A stretch of DNA of 64,000 bases, taken from contig JAQUVW010000003.1 in the NCBI GenBank assembly GCA_028693235.1, positions 308,017 to 372,016 of the forward strand, given 5' to 3'. Positions 31,940-39,299 of the stretch are shown here, piece by piece. A program made the translations under genes and the position numbers. The stretch's first letter is position 1. Each line of letters begins with the position of its first letter. Below the pieces are notes generated by a model. It worked only from the letters and a program-made list of their open reading frames with translations, was not told where the DNA came from and searched no databases. The DNA comes from Candidatus Gastranaerophilales bacterium. GTDB taxonomy: Bacteria; Cyanobacteriota; Vampirovibrionia; Gastranaerophilales; Gastranaerophilaceae.

Positions 31940-33199
31940 TTACACGTTAGGCAAATCACCATGTACAACGGCAACTTCATCAGTTTGCAAATTAAATTCT
32001 TTGCACAAGACTTTTATTGCATCATTTGCCATTTCTTTTTCTACCAAACAGCTGATTTTAATTTCTGAAGTTGCTATCATTTTTATATTGATATCAACGT
32101 CTGCCAAAGCCTTAAACATAGCCGCCGCAATACCAGGTCTGTCTACCATTCCTGCACCTACGATAGATACTTTAGAAATATCTTTGTCGACATATAATTC
32201 GCCAGCTTTGAGTTCGGATTTGACATTATTCATAATTTCCATAGTAGTGTCCAAATCTTTTTCATCAACCGTAAAAGCTATGTCATTAGTTTGATTAGCT
32301 CTCGCATAAGATTGAATAATCATATCAACACTTATATTGTTTTCGGCAAGAACGCTGAATATTTTAGCAGAAGTTCCCGGAGCATCCGGTACCTCTGAAA
32401 TAACGATTCGGACTTGAGAAGAGTCTGCAGCAACGCCTGCCACGGGTCTATATATTTCCATATTTTCAACTCCTATAATTAATGTGCCTAAATTGTCTAA
32501 CTCAAATGAACTGCGAACTCTAATTGGAACTTGGAACTGTTTTGCAGTTTCAACAGAACGAGGATGCAAAACATTCGCCCCTACTCTGGCAAGTTCTAGC
32601 ATTTCTTCATAAGAAACGACGTCGAGCTTTTCAGCATTCGCAACAATTCTTGGGTCTGTAGTATAAATACCCTCTACATCGGTATAAATATCGCATCTTT
32701 CTGCGTTCAAGGCAGCAGCAATAGCAACAGCAGAAGTATCAGAGCCGCCACGACCCAATGTCGTAATTTCCCCATCAGGTGTAACTCCTTGAAAGCCTGC
32801 TACTACTATTATTTTACCTTCTTTAATATGTCTTTCCAATTTATCGGTTTTAATATCAACAATTCTTGCTTTTGTATGAATACATTCTGTTATAATACCA
32901 ACTTGTTGAGCATTCATACTTATAGCATCATAGCCATGTGATTGAATTGCCATCGTCAACAAAGCAATAGAAACTTGTTCTCCTGTAGATAAAAGCATAT
33001 CCATTTCACGAGAACTGGGAGTTTCTGCAACTTCTTTTGCAAGTTTTACCAGATAATCCGTAGTATGTCCCATTGCTGAAACAACAACTACTACATCGTT
33101 ACCATTTTTCTTTTCTTTAATAACGGCGGACGCAACATTGTGTATTTTTTGGGCGTCTGCGACAGAGGTTCCGCCAAACTTTTGTACAATTATGCTCAC
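31940..33199 (-). CDS. lysC: aspartate kinase
   Basis: 419 residues, starting at GTG. It phosphorylates aspartate, the first step to lysine, threonine and methionine. Signatures: 'IIVQKFGGTSVADAQKI', 'VVVVSAMGHTTDYLV', 'LLSTGEQVSIALL', 'GFQGVTPDGEITTLGRGGSD' and 'DIYTDVEGIYTTDPRIV'. Two C-terminal ACT domains ('SEVPDAPGTSAKIFSVLAEN', 'SIVGAGMVDRPGIAAAMFKA') imply feedback inhibition, as in the LysC-beta type of cyanobacteria and Gram-positives. It is last in the fliO-neuB-KdsC-like-TPR-lysC operon, seven bases after the TPR gene, and is an odd metabolic passenger there. Confidence 0.96.
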   Translation of the reverse strand: MSIIVQKFGGTSVADAQKIHNVASAVIKEKKNGNDVVVVVSAMGHTTDYLVKLAKEVAETPSSREMDMLLSTGEQVSIALLTMAIQSHGYDAISMNAQQVGIITECIHTKARIVDIKTDKLERHIKEGKIIVVAGFQGVTPDGEITTLGRGGSDTSAVAIAAALNAERCDIYTDVEGIYTTDPRIVANAEKLDVVSYEEMLELARVGANVLHPRSVETAKQFQVPIRVRSSFELDNLGTLIIGVENMEIYRPVAGVAADSSQVRIVISEVPDAPGTSAKIFSVLAENNISVDMIIQSYARANQTNDIAFTVDEKDLDTTMEIMNNVKSELKAGELYVDKDISKVSIVGAGMVDRPGIAAAMFKALADVDINIKMIATSEIKISCLVEKEMANDAIKVLCKEFNLQTDEVAVVHGDLPNV

Positions 33200-33206
33200 T
33201 TTTTTC

Positions 33207-34916
33207 TTAATGCCTCTCGCTTGTTTTTAATGTTTCCAGTATTTTTGTGTTTTCTTTTTCCCAAGCAGCTTCCTCAGGATAGTGGTCGATAACTTTATTG
33301 CAACACTCAATTGCAGTGTTTATATTGTAATCCGAAGGTGAAAGTTGTGCAAGATTCGTATAGATGATTGCACTAATATGCAAAAATTCTTGCGTATTTC
33401 TTTTTTCATCAGATATATCTTGAATGAGCCCAAGTGCTTCGTGGGGACGCTTTAAGCCCAACAAGGCTTCTGCTTTTACATATTTTGCTGCTAAAAAATT
33501 GTTATCAATTGTTAAGCAATAATCTGATTTTTCAATAGACTCTTTAAACAATTTCAGTTTTAACAAAGCAAGCGAGTACATGAAATTTATCTTGGAGGAT
33601 TTTGGCTCCAATTGGTAGGCGTGTCTGATTTTTCTAATAGCATCTCGGTCGTTGCCCGTTTCCATCAATAGATTAGAATAATTGAGCAATGCTTCAATAT
33701 GGTCGGGTAAATATTCAAGAGTTGTCTCATAATATTCCATGCTTTTTTTGATATCTCTTAAATGATAGTAGCAATTTGCGATGTAAAAATACAAAAATGA
33801 CGATTTTCTTGAAAGTTTTACAGCTGACAAAAACTTGTTTAATGCATTTTCATACTCTTGTTTTTTGTATAAACAAAGCCCGATATTTGCAATAGCGTCA
33901 GCGTTTTTCTCTTCAGTTTCTAAAATCTTTTCAAATATTTTCATTGCTTCATCAATGTTATTTTCTTTCATGAAGCAAATCCCTAAGTGCATTAATACTA
34001 TATTATTAGTTGGGGCGATTTGAAGTGCAGTATAGAATTTTTCTTTAGCTTCTTTTATCAAATTAAAGTTTTGAAGGGCAATCCCCCATGAAATATAAAA
34101 TTGGGGTGTTAAATGTTCATTATTTTGGGCTTTTTCATATATAGAAAGACATTCGTCTTGTTTTTTCAGCATCATCATTGATTCTGCCATCAATAGTTGG
34201 GATTCTATACCTATAGGAAGAATCTCATGTGCTTTTTTTGCTTCATTGTATGCAACTTTATAATTTCCAAGTTTAAAAAACGCTAATCCTTTATAATAAA
34301 AAGCTTGAGGATGCACGGGGTAAAGTTCTAAGACAGCATCAAATTTTTCAATAGACTCGTCATAATTTTCTGTTTCAAAAAGCAGAATGCCCCACAAATA
34401 TAAAGCGTGGTAGTTTGTCGGGTCATAAAAAAGAGCAAATTTAAACATTTCTTTTGCTTTTTCTCTTTTTTCTTGGCGTGCCAATGCTACGCCGTAGTTT
34501 ACATAGACTTCTGGATTTCCTGAGTCTATTTCTTTTGCTTTTTTAAAGAAATATTCAGACTCTTTATACTGTCCCATTTCAACAAGGGCAGTGCCCCACA
34601 AAGAATATGCTCTGACATTTTTTGCATCTAATTTTAAAGTTTTTCTGAAATTTTCAATAGCTTTTTCATACTGACATTTTTTCGCATAAACGATACCCAG
34701 ATTCAAGTATGCACTCGGGGTTTGTTGAGCCATTGCGATGGAGGTTTCAAATTTTTCGATAGCCTTATCAAACTCATTTTTATTTGCTAAATATATCCCC
34801 CAATTTACATACGCCAACGACGGAAGCTCAACCACTGCCGTACGCTTCTTGTAATCAGTAGTATATTTATCAAGTTTTTTTATAGTTTTAAATATTGTTT
34901 TTATAAAATTTTTCAT
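33207..34916 (-). CDS. cytoplasmic TPR-repeat protein
   Basis: 569 residues, about 14 TPRs from residue 30 onward ('YVNWGIYLANKNEFDKAIEK', 'AYLNLGIVYAKKCQYEKAIE', 'AYSLWGTALVEMGQYKESEY'). There is no signal peptide or catalytic domain; in particular no O-GlcNAc-transferase domain follows the repeats. It starts one base after the stop of the KdsC-like gene and is seven bases upstream of lysC. Because it sits among nonulosonic-acid and flagellar genes, it may be a scaffold for surface-sugar or flagellar assembly (inference only). Confidence 0.85.
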   Translation of the reverse strand: MKNFIKTIFKTIKKLDKYTTDYKKRTAVVELPSLAYVNWGIYLANKNEFDKAIEKFETSIAMAQQTPSAYLNLGIVYAKKCQYEKAIENFRKTLKLDAKNVRAYSLWGTALVEMGQYKESEYFFKKAKEIDSGNPEVYVNYGVALARQEKREKAKEMFKFALFYDPTNYHALYLWGILLFETENYDESIEKFDAVLELYPVHPQAFYYKGLAFFKLGNYKVAYNEAKKAHEILPIGIESQLLMAESMMMLKKQDECLSIYEKAQNNEHLTPQFYISWGIALQNFNLIKEAKEKFYTALQIAPTNNIVLMHLGICFMKENNIDEAMKIFEKILETEEKNADAIANIGLCLYKKQEYENALNKFLSAVKLSRKSSFLYFYIANCYYHLRDIKKSMEYYETTLEYLPDHIEALLNYSNLLMETGNDRDAIRKIRHAYQLEPKSSKINFMYSLALLKLKLFKESIEKSDYCLTIDNNFLAAKYVKAEALLGLKRPHEALGLIQDISDEKRNTQEFLHISAIIYTNLAQLSPSDYNINTAIECCNKVIDHYPEEAAWEKENTKILETLKTSERH

Positions 34917-34917
34917 G

Positions 34918-35409
34918 CTATTTCATTTGCAAAAGCTTGTCGATGACTTCTCTAAAAGCCCCGTCACCACCTGCGTTTTTTGTAATCATGACATTTTTTA
35001 AGCTCTTAACTTTTTTATTTGCATTTGGAACCGTTACAGCATTCCCCACAAATGATAAGCTTTCAATGTCGTTAACGTCATCACCTATATATATTACTTC
35101 ATCTTGAGTTAAAGAATATTTTTCCATTAATTGTTTTAAAACAGGAAGTTTTGGTCTTATATCTTGAAAATCTTCCATTGCCTCGAATTTTTTAGCTAAA
35201 AAATCTATAGCAGGGGTTTTTTCTCCGGAAATTATTGCAACCTTGTAGCCATTTTTTAATGCTTGAGAAACACCCATCACATCTTTGAAACTGATTTTTT
35301 TAATAGAGTGTAAATCCTTGTCAACAAAGGCGGTTCCATCTGTAAACACGCCGTCAAAATCACTTACGATTAGTTTAATATTCTTTTTTAGTTTTAATCG
35401 TTTAAACAT
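34918..35409 (-). CDS. KdsC-like HAD phosphatase (sugar-acid 8/9-phosphate)
   Basis: 163 residues, a cap-less C0 HAD phosphatase. Motif I is 'LIVSDFDGVFTDG' (nucleophile and acid Asp), motif II 'VAIISGEK', and motif III with the 'YIGDDVNDIESL' metal site. Tetrameric relatives remove phosphate from KDO-8-phosphate or acylneuraminate-9-phosphate. Directly upstream and overlapping by 8 bases is neuB, so the likely substrate is the nonulosonic acid 9-phosphate, or a related intermediate, made by that operon. It lacks a fused cytidylyltransferase. Confidence 0.88.
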   Translation of the reverse strand: MFKRLKLKKNIKLIVSDFDGVFTDGTAFVDKDLHSIKKISFKDVMGVSQALKNGYKVAIISGEKTPAIDFLAKKFEAMEDFQDIRPKLPVLKQLMEKYSLTQDEVIYIGDDVNDIESLSFVGNAVTVPNANKKVKSLKNVMITKNAGGDGAFREVIDKLLQMK

Positions 35410-36283
35410 TGACCGTTTTGACCCTTCTCAATTTTTTGATAATAGGTTTTTCTGACTCATAAACAATTTTTTCACCATTGCCTGCAATTCGAGGGACTAA
35501 TCTTATATCTCTTACCAGCCTGAATAGTCCGTCAGGTTCAAGGCTTGCAGCTTGGTCAGAGCCCCAATTCGTTCTGTCATTTGTTATATGTCTTTCAACA
35601 GAAACCGCTCCGTAAACAACTGAAAGCGTAGATGGAGTCAGTCCTCTTTCGTGCCCTGAGTATCCAATAGGGCAATCATATCTGTTAGCTAAAGATTGAA
35701 TTGCGGTTAAATTAATTTCATCGTTATCCGTAGGATAAGTAGATGTGCAATGATAAATAATCAAATCTTTTAAGCCTAAAATTTCAACAGCATGGTCGAT
35801 TTCTTCAATTGTACTCATTCCGGTAGAAATTAAAACCGGCTTGCCTTTGCTTCTTGTATATTTCAACAAATCGTCATCTGTTAAAGAAGCAGAAGAAATC
35901 TTATAGCAAGGAGGATTGAATTGGTCGATAAAATCAACTGATTTTTCATCCCAACATGAAGCAAACCACATTATGCCTTTTTTCTTGCAATATTTGTCGA
36001 TTTCATCATAGGCTTCAAAATCGAATTCCAAACCTCTTTTGAGGTCACCGTTCGTATCGCCGAAGGGGTTTTCTCTTGGCATAGCCAGCTCTTCTTTAGT
36101 GTAGACAATATCAACAGTTCTTTTTTGAAATTTTACAGCGTCACAGCCTGCCATAACTGCTATATCAATAAGTTTTTTGGCTAGTTTAACAGAGCCGTTA
36201 TGATTAATCCCGATTTCTGCGATTATAAAAGTCGGTTCACCGATACCTACTTTTTTTCCCCCTATTAGCACATATTTATTCAT
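35402..36283 (-). CDS. neuB: nonulosonic (sialic-type) acid synthase, without SAF domain
   Basis: 293 residues from ATG 36283 (AGGGGA upstream). NeuB-family enzymes condense phosphoenolpyruvate with an N-acyl-mannosamine-type sugar to make sialic, legionaminic or pseudaminic acid. TIM-barrel motifs: 'FIIAEIGINHNGSVKLAKKL', 'DAVKFQKRTVDIVYT', 'CYKISSASLTDDDLL', 'VLISTGMSTIEEID', 'LIIYHCTSTYPTDNDE' and 'IGYSGHERGLTPS'. The protein ends shortly after 'LEPDGLFRLVRDIRLV' and so lacks the C-terminal antifreeze-like (SAF) domain of typical 340-350-residue NeuB. It lies in an operon after fliO, pointing to flagellin or surface glycosylation. Confidence 0.9.
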   Translation of the reverse strand: MNKYVLIGGKKVGIGEPTFIIAEIGINHNGSVKLAKKLIDIAVMAGCDAVKFQKRTVDIVYTKEELAMPRENPFGDTNGDLKRGLEFDFEAYDEIDKYCKKKGIMWFASCWDEKSVDFIDQFNPPCYKISSASLTDDDLLKYTRSKGKPVLISTGMSTIEEIDHAVEILGLKDLIIYHCTSTYPTDNDEINLTAIQSLANRYDCPIGYSGHERGLTPSTLSVVYGAVSVERHITNDRTNWGSDQAASLEPDGLFRLVRDIRLVPRIAGNGEKIVYESEKPIIKKLRRVKTVNV

Positions 36284-36292
36284 CAAATTCCC

Positions 36293-36865
36293 CTAATTAA
36301 TATATTTTTTATAGACATCGTTGAAACCATCATCTTCATCAGTTTTTTGCGGTTCAACAACTATTTTTTCTTGTTCTTTCGGATAGATAGTATTTAGCCC
36401 TTGCTCGATATCTTCAGGCTTAACATCAGTTTGCCCCATTGAAGTTGCAAACATTTCCGCATTTTTCAATGATTTTTTATCAAATTCTTTGAGCAAGCTG
36501 ATATTAGATGCAGTGGAGCCCAAAACAAGGTATTTACCGTTCACTTCTACGATATGGACGGCTTTATTCGCACCCAGAGCCATCGAACTTACTATTTTCA
36601 TTTTATTTAAGTTTAATGATTTATCCTCTGCGTTTGTGAATTTTTTAGAATTAAAAGAACTGATTTTTTGATACATAAAAGCAACAACATATATCATCAC
36701 AACCATAAACAGTGTAGATAATAATACGTTTGAAATATTAGGAAGCTGAGGAGCATGTTGCATGCTTTGTTTCATTTGTTCTGTTAAAAAAGCGGGCGTG
36801 CTTGCCGCAAAAACTTTCGAACCACACAGAATCAAAGCTGAAACTGATATTGCCGTTTTCTTCAT
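36293..36865 (-). CDS. fliO: flagellar biosynthesis protein FliO
   Basis: 190 residues. A signal-like N-terminus ('MKKTAISVSALILCGSKVFA') is followed by one transmembrane helix ('VLLSTLFMVVMIYVVAFMYQ') and the FliO domain 'KMKIVSSMALGANKAVHIVE', 'VNGKYLVLGSTASNISLLKE'. FliO helps assemble FliP in the export gate. The acidic C-terminal tail is cytoplasmic. Other export-gate genes (fliP, fliQ, fliR) are absent from the window, so fliO is separated from its usual cluster. GAGGAG lies 10 bases before the ATG. It is first in the operon with neuB. Confidence 0.85.
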   Translation of the reverse strand: MKKTAISVSALILCGSKVFAASTPAFLTEQMKQSMQHAPQLPNISNVLLSTLFMVVMIYVVAFMYQKISSFNSKKFTNAEDKSLNLNKMKIVSSMALGANKAVHIVEVNGKYLVLGSTASNISLLKEFDKKSLKNAEMFATSMGQTDVKPEDIEQGLNTIYPKEQEKIVVEPQKTDEDDGFNDVYKKYIN

Positions 36866-37011
36866 TTAATTCAGACTCCTCTCTTGGGTGTCAGGGCTTT
36901 TACCCTCACAAAATCCCTTCAATTTCTGTATTGATTATAACACACTAATCCGTTTTTCTTTACACATTTATAATGTTTACTTAAAATCCTTTAACTTTTC
37001 TAAAATAGTGC

Positions 37012-37040
37012 TTGATTAATAAATATCCTTGTGTTTAGAT
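37012..37040 (+). promoter_or_regulatory. probable rpsP promoter
   Basis: TTGATT (37012-37017), 17 bases, TTAGAT (37035-37040). The leader of about 80 bases contains TGTAAA/TTTACA arms (37072-37098) with a GC-rich loop, possibly a regulatory hairpin. Confidence 0.5.
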
Positions 37041-37125
37041 AATTATACGGGCGATACATTATCCTCAATCATGTAAAACCCTGCGGCTGAAATTTACAGT
37101 TGTATAACAAGGAGAAAATGACCAA

Positions 37126-37482
37126 ATGGTTAAAATCAGATTAAGAAGACTAGGTGCAAAAAAGAGCCCGATTTTCAGAATCGTTGTTCTTAACTCTACT
37201 ACTAAAAGAGAAGCTGCTCCTATTCAACACTTAGGTTTTTATAACCCTAAAACTAAAGAAATGAAATTAGATAAAGCTTCTGCTTTAGAATGGATTAAAA
37301 AAGGTGCTCAACCTACTGAAACAGCTCAATACTTAATTGATAACTGTGATGATGAAGGTAAACTTATCTACAAAGAAAAAACATCTACTAAACTTTCTAA
37401 AAAAGCTCAAGCTAAATTAGACGCAGAAAAAGAAGCTCAAGCAGCGGCAGCTTCTGAAGCTACTGAAACTCCTGCCGAATAA
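37126..37482 (+). CDS. rpsP: 30S ribosomal protein S16
   Basis: 118 residues. Core 'MVKIRLRRLGAKKSPIFRIV' and 'KREAAPIQHLGFYNPKTKEM', with 'ALEWIKKGAQPTETA', is canonical S16. The last 35 residues are an Ala/Glu/Lys-rich tail seen in longer S16 versions. AAGGAG lies 11 bases before the ATG. It is monocistronic, with a strong terminator downstream; the rimM and trmD genes that often follow rpsP are absent. Confidence 0.97.
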   Translation: MVKIRLRRLGAKKSPIFRIVVLNSTTKREAAPIQHLGFYNPKTKEMKLDKASALEWIKKGAQPTETAQYLIDNCDDEGKLIYKEKTSTKLSKKAQAKLDAEKEAQAAAASEATETPAE

Positions 37483-37512
37483 AAATTTTACAGGGAAAGA
37501 GAACACTTATTT

Positions 37513-37541
37513 ACCGCTTTGTTTCTATAAGGCGGTTTTTT
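37513..37541 (+). terminator. terminator of rpsP
   Basis: ACCGC (37513-37517) pairs with GCGGT (37532-37536), extended by weaker pairs, then a run of six Ts. Confidence 0.82.
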
Positions 37542-37590
37542 ATTGCCTTATGTTTTGAATTTGTTATAATCAGTTTGGAGATATTTATTT

Positions 37591-38556
37591 ATGCAAAAAA
37601 TCTTAGTCACAATGCCTATCAGTATCGCTGGATGCCTTATTATGAGGGGATTTGCTAAAGCTTTTCGTCAACTGGGCTTTTTCGTTGAAAAAAAAGACAT
37701 AAGAGAAATAACCCGTGAATATATAGACTATTACAAGCCTGATTATATCATAGGCTATGACTATGGCTATCTCGTCAATCAAAATTTGGCTGACAGTTTG
37801 AAAAATACAAACTTTAACTTTATTCATTACTTCGCTGACGTTCCTCAAGAAAACTTTGCTCTATCTCAAAATCCTGATTTGTATCAAAAACTTAAAAACA
37901 CCGACAACAAAGTTTTTATTTGGGATAAGTCTTATATCCAAGATTTTAAAAATTGCAATTATTTGCCTTTGGCAGTTGACGCTTCTTTATACAAGTCATC
38001 TTTCAACGGCTATCAACACAAAATTTCATTTGTCGGAAGACCTTTAACCGGCAAAAGACAAAATATACTTATCGACATCATTAAACATTTCGGTCCTATC
38101 AGCATTTTTTCTTATGAACCTCATTTTGAAAAAAGCGTTGCCGAAATCGAAAAAAGCAACACGATGACAAAAGAAGAATTGCAATGGTACAAAGAATCTT
38201 TCAAAGGATTTGTTAAAACTGAAGAAGAAATGGCTGAAATTTATAACAGCTCTGCTATTAATTTAAACATCACAATCCAAGGTAAAAACAATATAAACTA
38301 CAGGGTATTTGAAGTTTTGGCAAGTTCAGGCTTCCTTTTGACAGACGAAATGAAAGATATTTCAAAATATTTTGAAGTCGGTCGTGAGCTTGAAACCTAT
38401 AAAGATACCAAAGACTTGATTGACAAAATAGAATTCTATTTGCAAAACAGAAACATTGCTCAAGCAATCGCCAGAGCCGGACGAAAAAACGTCGTAAATA
38501 ATCATACGTTCAAAGAACGTGCTAAAAAAATGTTTGATATAGGAAAGAAAAAATGA
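37591..38556 (+). CDS. CgeB-like glycosyltransferase
   Basis: 321 residues. A GT-B-like fold of the CgeB/DUF3880 kind. The N-terminal Rossmann half has 'KPDYIIGYDYGYLVNQ' and 'NFIHYFADVPQENFA'. The C-terminal nucleotide-sugar half has 'HKISFVGRPLTGKRQNILID', 'IYNSSAINLNITIQGKNNIN' and 'RVFEVLASSGFLLTDEMKDI', with a late 'YLQNRNIAQAIARAGRKNVV'. Sugar and acceptor are unknown; surface glycan or flagellin are candidates given the neighbouring NeuB operon. It overlaps the downstream response regulator by 4 bases (ATGA), an unusual pairing. Confidence 0.82.
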   Translation: MQKILVTMPISIAGCLIMRGFAKAFRQLGFFVEKKDIREITREYIDYYKPDYIIGYDYGYLVNQNLADSLKNTNFNFIHYFADVPQENFALSQNPDLYQKLKNTDNKVFIWDKSYIQDFKNCNYLPLAVDASLYKSSFNGYQHKISFVGRPLTGKRQNILIDIIKHFGPISIFSYEPHFEKSVAEIEKSNTMTKEELQWYKESFKGFVKTEEEMAEIYNSSAINLNITIQGKNNINYRVFEVLASSGFLLTDEMKDISKYFEVGRELETYKDTKDLIDKIEFYLQNRNIAQAIARAGRKNVVNNHTFKERAKKMFDIGKKK

Positions 38557-39266
38557 TTAATAAAATATTAGTTGTTGATGACGATGAAGCGATAAATGAA
38601 CTTATCAAAATAAACTTGGAACTTGCAGGTTATACTGTTTTTTCAGCACCTGACGGGATTAAAGGTTTTGCAATTTGCAAACAAGAAAACCCCGATATCG
38701 TAATCTTAGATGTTATGATGCCGGAAGTAGATGGTTACACCGTCGCAAAAAGAATAAGAGAAAATCCCCCAACTAAAGATATTCCTATTTTGATGCTTAC
38801 AGCTATGGGAATGCTCCAAGATAAAGTCAAAGGATTCGACATCGGAGTAGACGATTATCTGGTAAAACCCTTTGAGATGGAAGAATTGCTTGCTAGGGTT
38901 AAAGCTTTGCTAAAAAGAAGCAACCATATCCCCGAATCTATGGCTACTAAAGAATTGTTGACAATCGGTGATATAACACTCTTACCGGAAACATATTCTG
39001 TAAAGATTAAAGACAAAGAAACAAAAATTACACCGATAGAGTATGAAATTTTAAACCTATTAGTTCAAAATTACGGGAACATGGTTTCTTCCGCAAAAAT
39101 ATTAAAAGATATTTGGGGCTACACTCCAGATGACGACGTTGAAACAATAAGAGTGCATATCCGTCACATCAGAACAAAACTCGACAAAATATCAGACGGA
39201 AAAAAGTACATAGAAACCATTTATGGCGGGGGGTACCGCATTATTCCTGATGGTATTACAAAGTAG
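38553..39266 (+). CDS. OmpR/PhoB-family response regulator
   Basis: 237 residues. The receiver domain (1-120) has acidic pocket 'VVDDDE', phospho-acceptor Asp in 'IVILDVMMPEVDGY', 'LMLTAMG' (Thr) and 'DYLVKPFEMEELLARV' (Lys). The C-terminal winged helix (135-235) includes 'TPIEYEILNLLVQNYGNMVS', 'VETIRVHIRHIRTKLD' and 'YIETIYGGGYRI'. It binds DNA when phosphorylated. It resembles cyanobacterial RpaA/RpaB-type regulators. No histidine kinase is adjacent. Translation is coupled to the preceding glycosyltransferase. Confidence 0.93.
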   Translation: MINKILVVDDDEAINELIKINLELAGYTVFSAPDGIKGFAICKQENPDIVILDVMMPEVDGYTVAKRIRENPPTKDIPILMLTAMGMLQDKVKGFDIGVDDYLVKPFEMEELLARVKALLKRSNHIPESMATKELLTIGDITLLPETYSVKIKDKETKITPIEYEILNLLVQNYGNMVSSAKILKDIWGYTPDDDVETIRVHIRHIRTKLDKISDGKKYIETIYGGGYRIIPDGITK

Positions 39267-39299
39267 CTCAACAAGACTTTATTGTGCGATAATAAAATT

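Noticed and set aside
32001..32294. 97-residue plus-strand ORF inside lysC
   Set aside because: Shadow of the ACT domains of lysC in the opposite strand; no independent support.
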